64,000 bases of DNA. Source: VRUE01 sp963824215 (GTDB lineage: Bacteria > Actinomycetota > Thermoleophilia > Solirubrobacterales > 70-9). The notes below the pieces were generated by a model. That model saw only the letters and a list, made by a program, of their open reading frames with translations. It had not been told where the DNA came from and did not search any database. A program made the position numbers and the translations under genes. How positions within the stretch are numbered: position 1 is the first letter of the stretch; every line of letters begins with the position of its first letter. Of the stretch, positions 7,865-16,181 are shown in pieces. The DNA is taken from positions 1,054,001-1,118,000 of the forward strand of contig CAWGOE010000004.1 of NCBI GenBank assembly GCA_963824215.1. The letters are read 5' to 3'.

Positions 7865-9385
7865 TCAGGCAGGCGTAACCGGGTTGCGGCGCTCGGCGAA
7901 GGAACGTTCCTTGCTCGCCGCCATCGCGAAGCGGCGGACCAGCTCTGCGCGCAGGTCCTCGGGCTGCACGACGGCGTCGACCACCATCTCCGAGGCGAGG
8001 TGGAGGATGTCGATGTCGGCCGCGTATTCCTCGCGTTTGCGCTCGACGAACTCGGCCCGCTCCGCCTCCTCCTCAATCGCCTGGATCTGGTTGTAGAAGA
8101 CGGCGTTGATCGCCGCCTCCGGCCCCATCACTGCGATCGAGGCGCTGGGCAGGGCGATGCAACAGTCGGGCTCGAAGGCAGGCCCAGCCATCGCGTAGAG
8201 ACCGGCGCCGTAGGCCTTGCGGATGATGACGCTGAGCTTGGGCACGGTCGCTTCGGAGACGGCGCTGATCATCTTCGCCCCGTGGCGGATGATCCCCTGG
8301 CGCTCGACCGCGGTGCCGATCATGAAACCGGGAACGTCGGCGAGGAAGAGCAGTGGCACGTTGAAGGCGTTGCAGGTCTGGATGAAGCGGGCCGCCTTGT
8401 CGGCCGAGTCGACGAAGAGCACGCCGCCCTTCTGGCGCGGCTGGTTAGCGACGACGCCGACGACGCGACCGTCGATGCGCCCGTAGCCGACGATCAGCTC
8501 TTTCGCCCAGCGCTTGTGGACTTCGAGCAAGGAGTCGGCGTCGAGCAGGACGTCGAGCACCTTGCGCATGTCGAAGGGCTGGTTCTCGTCGGCGGGGACG
8601 ATCTCGGCGATCGGCGTCTCGGAGGCCGGAGCCACGGCGTCGGCTGCCGGCGGCGCCTCGCGCCAGCTCCCCGGCATGTAGGAGAGGTAGTGCTTGGCGA
8701 GATCGATCGCCTCCTCGTCGCTCTTGACCAGAAAGTGGCCGCAGCCGGAGACGCCGGTGTGCATCTTCGCCCCGCCCATCTCCTCCAGCGTCACCTTCTC
8801 GCCGATCACCATCTCGGCCATCCGCGGCGACCCCAGGTACATCGAGGCATTGCCCTCGCGCATGATCACGACGTCGCAGAAGGCCGGGATGTAGGCGCCG
8901 CCGGCGGCGCTCGGCCCAAACAGCAGGCAGACCTGCGGGACCTGGCCGGAGAGCCGCACCTCGTTGTGGAAGATGCGGCCGGCACCGCGGCGCCCCGGGA
9001 ACATCTGGACCTGGTCGGTAATCCGCGCCCCGGCCGAGTCGACCAGGTAGACCATCGGTAGCTGAAGGGACAGCGCCCGCTCCTGGATACGGAGGATCTT
9101 CTCCACCGTCTTCGGCCCCCAGGAGCCGGCCTTGACGGTCGGGTCGTTGGCCATCAGCGCGACCTTGCGGCCGTCGATCGTGGCTAAGCCGGTGACCACG
9201 CCGTCAGCGCCGAGGCCCTCCTCGTTCCAGTTCGCCAGCAGCCCCTCCTCGGCGAAGGAGCCAAGGTCCACCAGGCGGGCAACGCGCTCGCGCACCGGCA
9301 ACTTGCCCTGCTCCTCGGTCTTCTCGTGGTGGCGTTGCGGGCCGCCGGCCAGCGCAGCCTCCAGTGCCTTGGCGAAATCCGTCAC
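7865..9385 (-). CDS. acyl-CoA carboxylase, carboxyltransferase (beta) subunit
   Basis: A 506-residue biotin-dependent carboxyltransferase subunit. Both crotonase-like halves are present: the N-terminal half with VDSAGARITDQVQMFPGRRG and the glycine-rich GPSAAGGAYIPAFCD, the C-terminal half with NQPRQKGGVLFVDSADKAAR and FLADVPGFMIGTAVE. The enzyme family carboxylates propionyl-, acetyl- or methylcrotonyl-CoA. Because it lies ten bases downstream of an HMG-CoA lyase gene, methylcrotonyl-CoA (leucine breakdown) is the best guess, but substrate specificity is inferred from context only. No biotin carboxylase alpha subunit is found in the window. Confidence 0.9.
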   Translation of the reverse strand: MTDFAKALEAALAGGPQRHHEKTEEQGKLPVRERVARLVDLGSFAEEGLLANWNEEGLGADGVVTGLATIDGRKVALMANDPTVKAGSWGPKTVEKILRIQERALSLQLPMVYLVDSAGARITDQVQMFPGRRGAGRIFHNEVRLSGQVPQVCLLFGPSAAGGAYIPAFCDVVIMREGNASMYLGSPRMAEMVIGEKVTLEEMGGAKMHTGVSGCGHFLVKSDEEAIDLAKHYLSYMPGSWREAPPAADAVAPASETPIAEIVPADENQPFDMRKVLDVLLDADSLLEVHKRWAKELIVGYGRIDGRVVGVVANQPRQKGGVLFVDSADKAARFIQTCNAFNVPLLFLADVPGFMIGTAVERQGIIRHGAKMISAVSEATVPKLSVIIRKAYGAGLYAMAGPAFEPDCCIALPSASIAVMGPEAAINAVFYNQIQAIEEEAERAEFVERKREEYAADIDILHLASEMVVDAVVQPEDLRAELVRRFAMAASKERSFAERRNPVTPA

Positions 9386-9395
9386 CCGCGGGAGC

Positions 9396-10328
9396 CTATT
9401 CGGACGCCTGGCCCGTGAGCCAGTCGACCGGGCCCGCCTTCAGCACGTGGGCGCCGAGTGGGCGGCCGAGCACCTCCTGCGCGGCAGCGGACGCCTCGAT
9501 CAGCCCCCGCAGATCGATCCCGGTCTCGATTCCCATCTCGTGCAGCATCGAGACCAGGTCCTCGGTCGAGACGTTGCCGGTCGCCCCCGGCGGCACCGGG
9601 CAGCCGCCGAGCTCGCCGAAGCTCGACTCGAAGGATTCGACGCCCTGCCCGAGCGCCGCCAGCACGTTGGCGAGACCCTGGCCGCGCGTGTTGTGGAAGT
9701 GGGCGGTCAGTTCAACCTCGGCGAGTCGCTCGCGCGCGGCGGCGAAGAACTCGCCGACCTGGCGCGGGTTGGCCATGCCGGTGGTGTCGCCGAAGCCAAC
9801 CTCTTCACAGCCCGCGGTGGCGAGCCGCTCGGCGATCGTGAAGACGCGCTCCGGTGGCACCTCGCCCTCATAGGGACAGCCGAAGGAGGTCGAGATCACT
9901 CCCTCGCAGCGCAACCCCGCCTCACGCGCGGTGGCCAGCGTCCGCTCCAGCCCCGCCAACGACTCCTCGATCGAGCGGTTGACGTTCTTGCGGTTGTGGG
10001 TCTCCGAGGCGGAGACAAAGACGTTGATCTCGTCGAAGCGGTCGCGCAAGCCCAGCGCCCGCTCCAACCCCCGCTCGTTCGGGATCAAAACCGAAAAGGA
10101 GACGCCGTCGCGGCGCTGCACCGCACCCAGCACCTCCTCGGCGTCGGAGAGCTGCGGGATCACGTCCGGCCGCACGAAGGAGGTCACCTCGAGCCGCGCC
10201 AGGCCGCTGCCGGAGAGCAGGTCGATCAGCCGCACCTTCTCCGCGGTCGGAATCGTCTCCGGCTCGTTCTGGAAGCCGTCGCGAGGGCCGACCTCGCGGA
10301 TCCGCACTTTGCTTGGCAGCTCAGCCAC
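9396..10328 (-). CDS. mvaB: hydroxymethylglutaryl-CoA lyase
   Basis: A 310-residue TIM-barrel lyase of the HMGL/DRE-TIM family that cleaves HMG-CoA to acetoacetate and acetyl-CoA. Seen: the N-terminal REVGPRDGFQNEP metal/substrate motif, a TAHFHNTRGQG segment with the two metal-binding histidines, and the signature GELGGCPVPPGATGNVSTED carrying the catalytic cysteine. Length is normal. It starts at ATG 10328 and is followed after ten bases by the carboxylase beta subunit, so the two are very likely cotranscribed; this pair is diagnostic for the lower leucine/isovalerate pathway. Confidence 0.92.
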   Translation of the reverse strand: MAELPSKVRIREVGPRDGFQNEPETIPTAEKVRLIDLLSGSGLARLEVTSFVRPDVIPQLSDAEEVLGAVQRRDGVSFSVLIPNERGLERALGLRDRFDEINVFVSASETHNRKNVNRSIEESLAGLERTLATAREAGLRCEGVISTSFGCPYEGEVPPERVFTIAERLATAGCEEVGFGDTTGMANPRQVGEFFAAARERLAEVELTAHFHNTRGQGLANVLAALGQGVESFESSFGELGGCPVPPGATGNVSTEDLVSMLHEMGIETGIDLRGLIEASAAAQEVLGRPLGAHVLKAGPVDWLTGQASE

Positions 10329-10337
10329 GGCCCAAGC

Positions 10338-10973
10338 TTAGGCGTCGGGCGCGCTGGCGAGCCGGCTCAGGCGGTTGACTACCGCAACCAGCGTGAAGCG
10401 GACGTAGCCGGCCTCGAAGCGGACCTGTGCGTGGGTGAAGCGCAGCGGCGTGAAGCCTGCCGCGAGATGGGCTTGATCTCGACGATGATCCTTCGCCTGT
10501 TGACTCGGGGTCCGGTGATAGCGCAGGCCGTCGGTCTCGACGACAAGCTTCAAGTCCGACCAGACGAAATCGACCTTGAAGCCGTTCAGTCGTTGCTGAG
10601 TGAGCGGCATCGGCAATCCCGCCTCCAGTACCAGGCGCAGGAACCGCCGCTCTAGCTCCGAGTCGGTGAGGCGGAACGTGCGCTCCCCAAGCAGCTCTTG
10701 CAAGTGCCCGACACCACGCTTGCCTGGGTGCAGAGTGAGGGCGTCGAGCAGCGCCTCGGGATCAATCAGGCCGAGCCGGTCAGCCTCGTTGACGGCACGC
10801 TCGAGGTCCCCTCGGTCGATCCGCGCCGCAATGTCGACGAAGGTGCGGACAAGCGAGGTCACGGGGACGCCGTCTCGCACGACGACTTCGGTCCTCCGCA
10901 GGTTAGGACGTCGATAGACGAGGACCCTGCCGCCGGCCCCACTTCTGTCGTGTTGATGACCCCATAGGGTCAT
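10338..10973 (-). pseudogene. DUF559 (restriction-endonuclease-like) protein lacking its usual N-terminal part
   Basis: A 211-codon frame whose C-terminal half is a DUF559 endonuclease-like domain: FKVDFVWSDLKLVVETDGLR then YHRTPSQQAKDHRRDQAHLA, containing the D-(x)n-E-x-D pattern of PD-(D/E)xK-like folds. The preceding VVVRDGVPVTSLVRTFVDIA is the usual central region. Actinobacterial relatives are normally near 280-300 residues with an N-terminal winged-helix (AbiEi-like) domain of about 75 residues; here it is missing and replaced by MTLWGHQHDRSGAGG, just after a GC-rich intergenic stretch. I therefore read it as 5'-truncated, possibly inactive. It interrupts an otherwise metabolic minus-strand run. 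Confidence 0.65.
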
Positions 10974-11021
10974 AAAGGCGACAGATCCCCGGATTAGCCC
11001 CCGGGGCGCCAGCGCGTTCCG

Positions 11022-11408
11022 TTACTCGCTGAGCTGGTGGGTGCCGATTATGCGGCGCTCGTGGGTGCCTACGCCGATGGCTCGCTCGCCTTCGGTGACT
11101 TCGACGTCGAAGCGGAGCTTGCGGCCGTCGACTATCTCGCGCAGGGTCGCATGCGTCCGGCAGACAGCACCCTCAGCGGCCGCCGCCACGTGCTTGATGC
11201 AGACCTCGAAGCCGACGGTCGCCTGACCCTCTGGCAGATGCTCATAGGCCAGCATCGAGGCGCTGCCCTCCATCATCCCGATCATCCCCGGAGTCGAGAG
11301 GACGCCGCTGCCAATCGTGCCGCCGACGTCGGTGACCAGGGGTGGCGCGACGGTGAACTCGTCGCTGCGCTCGATCCCGGGCTCGAGACCCGCCGCCGGC
11401 TCGGCCAT
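11022..11408 (-). CDS. thioesterase family protein (hotdog fold, FlK-like)
   Basis: A 128-residue protein beginning MAEPAAGLEPG at ATG 11408, which overlaps the stop of the SDR gene (ATGA). The sequence ...TPGMIGMMEGSASMLAYEHL, GFEVCIKHVAAAAEG and LRFDVEVTEGERAIGVGTHE follows the fluoroacetyl-CoA-thioesterase-like hotdog pattern, including the central Glu in MMEGSA and a histidine in KHVAAA. Substrate unknown. Coupling with the SDR suggests the two act in one acyl-CoA or detoxification route. Confidence 0.8.
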   Translation of the reverse strand: MAEPAAGLEPGIERSDEFTVAPPLVTDVGGTIGSGVLSTPGMIGMMEGSASMLAYEHLPEGQATVGFEVCIKHVAAAAEGAVCRTHATLREIVDGRKLRFDVEVTEGERAIGVGTHERRIIGTHQLSE

Positions 11409-12142
11409 CAGACCATTCCCAGGCCGCCGCTGACGCCCAGGGTCTCCCCCGTCACGTAGGTGGCGTCGTCCGAAGCAAGGAAGGCGACGGCAGCGGCGAC
11501 CTCGTCCGGCTGGCCGAGGCGCTTCATCTGGGTGCTCGCCTTCATCGTCTCGATCACTTTCTCGCCAATCTCGCCGAACTCCTTGGCGCCCATTAGCAGC
11601 GGCGTCTCGATCGGACCCGGGGCGATCGAGTTGGCGGTGATCCCGTAGCGGGCGTTCTCGCGGGCGATCGCCTTCATGAAGGCGACGATGCCGCCCTTGG
11701 CGGCCGAGTAGACCGCCGAGCCCTTGGAGCCGACCCGGCCCGCCTCCGAGGAGAGGCTGACGATGCGACCGTAGCCTGCTTCCTGCATCCCCGGCAGCGC
11801 CGCATGGGTGCAGTTGAGGACACCGCCGAGGTTGACCGCGAGCACGCGCTGCCACTGCTCGGGCGTGGTGTAGGTGAAGAAGCCGAACTCGTCGGTGCCG
11901 GCGTTGTTGATGAGGATGTCGAGCGTGCCCGTCTCCTTGAGCGCCGCCTTGGCCGCCTCCGGGTCGGTCACGTCGAGCAGGAGCCCATGGCCGTTCACCT
12001 CTGCGGCGATCCGCCGCGCCCCGTCGCTATCGATGTCGCCGACCCAGACCTCGGCGCCCTCAGCAGCCAGCCGCGCCGCGATCGCGGCGCCGATCCCACT
12101 GGCCCCGCCGGTCACCAGAGCCTTTCGTCCCTCGAGCCTCAT
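11408..12142 (-). CDS. short-chain dehydrogenase/reductase (SDR)
   Basis: A 244-residue classical SDR of the FabG-like group. The Rossmann motif TGGASGIG is at residues 11-18, the NNAG motif in the middle, and the catalytic S...YSAAK pair near residues 138-155; the C-terminus ends with TGETLGVSGGLGMV typical of 3-oxoacyl-ACP-reductase-like enzymes. It begins at ATG 12142, diverging from the F420:NADP oxidoreductase gene 28 bases away, so a short bidirectional promoter region is likely. Its stop is coupled to the downstream thioesterase gene. Exact substrate cannot be told. Confidence 0.88.
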   Translation of the reverse strand: MRLEGRKALVTGGASGIGAAIAARLAAEGAEVWVGDIDSDGARRIAAEVNGHGLLLDVTDPEAAKAALKETGTLDILINNAGTDEFGFFTYTTPEQWQRVLAVNLGGVLNCTHAALPGMQEAGYGRIVSLSSEAGRVGSKGSAVYSAAKGGIVAFMKAIARENARYGITANSIAPGPIETPLLMGAKEFGEIGEKVIETMKASTQMKRLGQPDEVAAAVAFLASDDATYVTGETLGVSGGLGMV

Positions 12143-12170
12143 TGGCCGGTGAGCATAGACTGGCGCGGCT

Positions 12171-12863
12171 GTGAGCGAGCTCGAACCGATCCCGATCATT
12201 GGTGGCACCGGCGCCCTGGGTGCCGGCCTGGCAGCGCGCTGGGCGAAGGCCGGCCGCAGGGTGATCCTCGGCTCGCGCTCGGCCGAGCGGGCCGAGGAGG
12301 CGGCCGCAAAGCTGCGCGACGCCCTGCCCGGCGCCGAGGTCGAAGGCATGCTCAACGAGGAGGCGGCGAAGCAGGCTGAGATCGTCTTCCTGACCGTGCC
12401 CTTCCGAGCCCAATCGGAGAACCTCAACAACCTGCGCGAGGCGCTGCAGCCTGGCCAGATCCTCGTCGACTGCACGGTCCCTCTCGCCGCCGCTGTCAGC
12501 GGCAAAGCGACCCGCTCACTGGGCGTCTGGCAGGGGTCGGCCGCGCAGCAGGCAGAGGAGATGGTGCCCGACGGAGTGACTGTGATCGCCGCCCTTCACA
12601 CGGTCGGGGCGCCGAGCCTCGCCGAGCTGACGGCCGAGCTCGACGAGGACGTCTTGATCTGCGGCGACCGCAAGGCCGACAAGGCGAAGGTGGCCCGCCT
12701 GATCGAGCTGATCCCCGGCCTGCGTGCGGTCAACGCCGGTCCGCTGGAGACGGCTCGCATCGTCGAGCAGCTAACCCCGCTGCTGATCTCGGTCAACGTC
12801 CGCTACAAGACCCACGCGGGGATCAAGCTCACCGGGCTTCCAGAGGAAGATCACTGGGCGTGA
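12171..12863 (+). CDS. fno: F420H2:NADP oxidoreductase (NADPH-dependent F420 reductase)
   Basis: A 230-residue enzyme that exchanges hydride between coenzyme F420 and NADP. An N-terminal Rossmann motif IIGGTGALGAGLAARWAKAG is followed by GSRSAERAEEAA, where the Ser-Arg after the second strand fits NADP(H) binding, then FLTVPF and a conserved VIAALHTVGAPSL segment of this family. It starts at GTG 12171 and heads a run of F420 biosynthesis genes, which strongly supports the assignment. Confidence 0.9.
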   Translation: MSELEPIPIIGGTGALGAGLAARWAKAGRRVILGSRSAERAEEAAAKLRDALPGAEVEGMLNEEAAKQAEIVFLTVPFRAQSENLNNLREALQPGQILVDCTVPLAAAVSGKATRSLGVWQGSAAQQAEEMVPDGVTVIAALHTVGAPSLAELTAELDEDVLICGDRKADKAKVARLIELIPGLRAVNAGPLETARIVEQLTPLLISVNVRYKTHAGIKLTGLPEEDHWA

Positions 12864-12867
12864 GGCA

Positions 12868-13794
12868 ATGAGGGTCGCCCTGCTGGCCGGCGGCACCGGA
12901 GGCGCCAAACTCGCCGCCGGCATGCAGGAGGAGATCGGCGCCGACCTCGCCGTCATCGCCAACACGGCCGACGACATCGAGGTGCTGGGGGTCCACGTCT
13001 CCCCCGATCCCGACCTCGTTACCTACTGGCTCAGCGGCGAAATCGACGCCGAGCGTGGTTGGGGTCTTCGCGACGACAGCTTCACCGTCTTCGAGCGGCT
13101 CGCGCAGCTGGGGGCGCCCGACTGGTTCAGCCTCTCCGACCGCGACCTCGCTGCCTGCCTCTACCGGCGGCAGTTCCTCGACGAGGGCGGGCGACAGACC
13201 GACGCCCAGGCCCAGATCGCGCGCGGGCTTGGGGTGGAGGCGCGGGTACTGCCGATGAGCGATGCGCCGGTGCGGACCAAGGTGGTGACCGCGGCCGGGC
13301 GCCGCGACCTACAGGAGTACTTGATCGTCGATGGCGGCGCCGCAGAGGTGCAGGGAGTGGAGCTGGAGGGCATCGCTGAGGCGGAGCCGACGGCCGAGGT
13401 ACTGGCGGCGCTGGCCGACGCGGAGGCGATCGTGATCGGTCCCTCCAACCCGGTGATCAGCATCGGCCCGATTCTCGCCGTGCCGGGCATGCGCGAGGCG
13501 ATCGCGGCGTCCGCCACGCCGGTCCTCGCCGTCAGCCCGTTCGTCGCCGGCGCCGTCGTCAAGGGACCGACGGAGCGCTTCATGGCGGCCCTCGGTCGTC
13601 CCTCGACTGCGGCCGGAGTCGCGTCGCTCTACACCGGCCTGATCGACGCGATGGTCGTCGACGAGGACGACCCAGATCCGCCCCCCGAGGAGGTCGCCAC
13701 GCTAGCCGCGCCGACGCTGATGGAGGGCGCCGCCGGTCGCGCCCGGCTGGCGCGGATCGTGCTCGACTACGCCGCTACCCTCGCCGCAGGGTGA
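12868..13794 (+). CDS. cofD: 2-phospho-L-lactate transferase / F420 precursor transferase
   Basis: A 308-residue CofD/FbiA protein, which joins the phospho-lactyl (or phosphoenolpyruvyl) moiety to the deazaflavin Fo to form F420-0. The hallmark N-terminal RVALLAGGTGGAKLAAGM is followed by VIANTADDIEVLGVHVSPDPD, LSDRDLAACLYRR and IGPSNPVISIGPILAVPG, all strongly conserved in the family. It starts four bases after the reductase gene and its stop overlaps the GTG of cofC, so an operon with translational coupling is clear. Confidence 0.93.
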   Translation: MRVALLAGGTGGAKLAAGMQEEIGADLAVIANTADDIEVLGVHVSPDPDLVTYWLSGEIDAERGWGLRDDSFTVFERLAQLGAPDWFSLSDRDLAACLYRRQFLDEGGRQTDAQAQIARGLGVEARVLPMSDAPVRTKVVTAAGRRDLQEYLIVDGGAAEVQGVELEGIAEAEPTAEVLAALADAEAIVIGPSNPVISIGPILAVPGMREAIAASATPVLAVSPFVAGAVVKGPTERFMAALGRPSTAAGVASLYTGLIDAMVVDEDDPDPPPEEVATLAAPTLMEGAAGRARLARIVLDYAATLAAG

Positions 13795-14432
13795 AGGCAA
13801 CCGCAGTACTCCCCGTGAAGCGCTTCGGCGAGGCCAAGCAGCGCCTTGCATCCGGAGTAGACGACGAGCGACGCGAGGCGCTGGTCGCGGCGATGCTCGA
13901 AGACACGCTCGAGGCGATCGCCGGCTCGCGCTCGATCGAGCGGACGATCGTGGTGACCGGCGACCCGCGAGCGCAGGAGATCGTCGCCTCGAGCTCGGCG
14001 GAGGTTCTTCCCGATCCCGCCGACGAGGGCCACGTGGTCGCTGCCCTGGCAGGCATCGCCCGGGCGGAAGTCGATGGCGCCTCCTGCGTCGCCCTCTTGC
14101 CGGGGGATTGCCCGCTGCTCGATCCGAAAGAGCTGGACAGACTGCTGACGGGCATCCCGTCGAGCTTCGTAGCGGTTGTGCCCGACCGCCACGGGACCGG
14201 TACCAACGCCCTCGTCCTCTCCCCACCGAACGCGATACGACCGGCGTTCGGCGAGGGAAGCTGCGCCCGCCACGTCGCTGCGGCGCGCGAGGCGGATGTG
14301 CCCTTCGCGGTGGAGGAGCTGCCCTCGCTGGCGCTCGACCTCGACACGCCGGCCGACGCCGTCGCGCTGACCCGGGCGCTCGCGGGAGGATCCAAGCGCG
14401 GTCGGCGCACCGCCAAGGTGCTCGGCATATGA
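13791..14432 (+). CDS. cofC: CofC/FbiD guanylyltransferase for F420 synthesis
   Basis: A 213-residue nucleotidyltransferase that makes the guanylylated C3 acid (lactyl- or enolpyruvyl-diphospho-guanosine) used by CofD. The N-terminal TAVLPVKRFGEAKQRLAS is the nucleotide-binding signature (K-R-F...K-x-R-L), with GDCPLLDPKELDRLL in the middle (metal-binding Asp) and DRHGTGTNALVLSPP near residue 137. The GTG start at 13791 overlaps the cofD stop. The gene is seven bases ahead of cofE. Confidence 0.92.
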   Translation: MKATAVLPVKRFGEAKQRLASGVDDERREALVAAMLEDTLEAIAGSRSIERTIVVTGDPRAQEIVASSSAEVLPDPADEGHVVAALAGIARAEVDGASCVALLPGDCPLLDPKELDRLLTGIPSSFVAVVPDRHGTGTNALVLSPPNAIRPAFGEGSCARHVAAAREADVPFAVEELPSLALDLDTPADAVALTRALAGGSKRGRRTAKVLGI

Positions 14433-14439
14433 GCCCGCG

Positions 14440-15186
14440 ATGAGCGAGCTGGCGGCCATCGGCGTCTCCGGCATGCCGGAGGTGACGGAGGGAATGACTG
14501 TCGGCGAGGAGGTCGCGGCGCGCGCCGAGCTGCTCGACGGCGACGTGGTCGTGATCTCGCAGAAGATCGTCTCCAAGGCGGAGGGCCGAGTCAGGGAGCT
14601 CGCCAATGTCGAGCCCGGCGAGGAAGCCCGCCGCCTCGCCGCCGACCTGGGCAAGGAGGCGGCGCTGGTCGAGCTGATCCTCGCCGAGAGTCGCGAGGTG
14701 CTGCGCGCGGAGCGCGGGGTGCTGATCACTGAAACCCACCACGGCTTCGTCTGCGCCAACGCCGGCATCGACAGCTCGAATCTGCCAGGCGCCGAAACCG
14801 TCTCTCTCTTGCCAGAGGACCCCGATGCCTCGGCCCGGCGCGTCCGCGCCGAAATCCAGACAGCCATCGACATCTCCCCCGCCGTGATCGTCTCCGACAG
14901 CTTCGGACGCGCCTGGCGACTAGGACAGGCGGAGGTGGCGATCGGTTGCGCCGGCATCGCCCCGTTAGACGACTGGCGCGGCCGTCCCGACGCCAACGAT
15001 CGCGAGCTGGAGGCAACCCTGATCGCAATAGCGGACGAGGCCGCAGCCGCAGCTGACCTCGTCCGCGACAAGACCAGCGGCATCCCGGCAGCAATCGTCC
15101 GCGGCCTGGATCGCTACGTCACGGTCGATGACGGCCCCGGCGCCGCAGCCCTCCGCCGCCCTCCTGCCGAAGACCTCTTCCGTTGA
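14440..15186 (+). CDS. cofE: coenzyme F420-0:L-glutamate ligase, single-domain
   Basis: A 248-residue CofE-type ligase that adds glutamates to F420-0. Seen: VVVISQKIVSKAEGRV, a GVLITETHHGFVCANAGIDSSN stretch split by the conserved ThrHis, and SDSFGRAWRLGQAEVAIGCAG near the end, all family hallmarks with metal and GTP ligands. Mycobacterial FbiB carries an extra C-terminal flavin reductase domain of about 200 residues; it is absent here and no separate nitroreductase-like gene is in the window, so the step reducing dehydro-F420 must be encoded elsewhere or not be needed. Confidence 0.92.
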   Translation: MSELAAIGVSGMPEVTEGMTVGEEVAARAELLDGDVVVISQKIVSKAEGRVRELANVEPGEEARRLAADLGKEAALVELILAESREVLRAERGVLITETHHGFVCANAGIDSSNLPGAETVSLLPEDPDASARRVRAEIQTAIDISPAVIVSDSFGRAWRLGQAEVAIGCAGIAPLDDWRGRPDANDRELEATLIAIADEAAAAADLVRDKTSGIPAAIVRGLDRYVTVDDGPGAAALRRPPAEDLFR

Positions 15187-15190
15187 CGTA

Positions 15191-16180
15191 CTAGGCGATC
15201 TGGAGAACGGCGGCTCCTCGAAGGCTGCCGCTGCGGATCGAGTCGAGCGCCTCGTTCGCCGCCTCCAGTGCGTAAACCTCCACCTCGGTCCGGATCGAAA
15301 CCTGCGGCGCCAGTGCGAGGAACTCATCGCCGTCGCGGCGCGTCAGGTTGGCGACCGAGCCCAGGGATCGCTCCCCCCAAAGCTGCTCGTAGGGGAAAGA
15401 GGGGATATCGCTCATGTGGATGCCGGCGCTGATGATCCGTGCACCCTTGGCGCTGACCCGCAGCGCCGCGGTCATCAGCGAACCGACCGGGGCGAAGACG
15501 ATCGCCCCGTCGAGCTCCTCCGGCGGGGCCTCCCCCGAAGCACCCGCCCACTCGGCGCCGAGGCTACGGGCGAACCCCTGACCCTCCTCGTCGCCATCGC
15601 GGGTAAAGACGAAGACCCGGCGGCCTTCGTGCACGGCAAGTTGGCAGAGGATGTGAGCCGAGGCGCCGAAACCGTAGAAGCCGAGCCGTTCCGCGTCGCC
15701 GACCAGGCGCAGCGCCCGGTAGCCGATCAGCCCCGCGCAGAGCAGTGGCGCCACCTGCTCGTCCGACAAGCTCGACGAGATCGGGAAGCAGAAGCGCTCG
15801 TCCGCGACCGCGAGCTCCGCGTAGCCACCGTCGATGTCGTAGCCGGTGAAGCGGGCGCGGTCGCAGAGGTTCTCGCGACCGCTGACGCAGTAGCGGCACT
15901 CGCCGCAAGTCCAGCCCAGCCACGGCACCCCGACTCGGTCGCCGACGGCGAAGCGACCCGCACCCTCGCCCGCGCCACGCACCGTGCCGACAATCTGGTG
16001 GCCCATGACGAGTGGCAGCTTTGGTTCAGTTAGCTCGCCGTCGGCGATGTGCAGGTCGGTGCGGCAAACGCCGCAAGCGGCGACGGAAAGCAGCACCTGA
16101 CCCAAACCAGGCTCCGGCTCGGACAGCTCGACAAGCCGCATAGGCTCGCCTTGCCGCTCGAGGACCATCGCCTGCATCAA
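15191..16180 (-). CDS. zinc-dependent alcohol dehydrogenase family protein
   Basis: A 329-residue medium-chain dehydrogenase. Catalytic zinc region: ACGVCRTDLHIADGE and MGHQIVG; structural zinc cluster: CGECRYCVSGRENLC with four closely spaced cysteines. The cofactor region reads LGFYGFGASAHILCQLAV, then FTRDG, consistent with a Rossmann fold although the usual GxGxxG is GFGASA. This organisation resembles the AdhA-like single-substrate alcohol dehydrogenases seen in actinobacteria. It starts at ATG 16180 or 16177 and converges on cofE with only four bases between. Confidence 0.85.
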   Translation of the reverse strand: MMQAMVLERQGEPMRLVELSEPEPGLGQVLLSVAACGVCRTDLHIADGELTEPKLPLVMGHQIVGTVRGAGEGAGRFAVGDRVGVPWLGWTCGECRYCVSGRENLCDRARFTGYDIDGGYAELAVADERFCFPISSSLSDEQVAPLLCAGLIGYRALRLVGDAERLGFYGFGASAHILCQLAVHEGRRVFVFTRDGDEEGQGFARSLGAEWAGASGEAPPEELDGAIVFAPVGSLMTAALRVSAKGARIISAGIHMSDIPSFPYEQLWGERSLGSVANLTRRDGDEFLALAPQVSIRTEVEVYALEAANEALDSIRSGSLRGAAVLQIA

Positions 16181-16181
16181 C

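Noticed and set aside
8000..9061. 353-codon plus-strand frame opposite the carboxylase beta subunit
   Set aside because: A shadow of a conserved enzyme gene in GC-rich DNA; sequence is D/V/H/L-rich noise with no domain.
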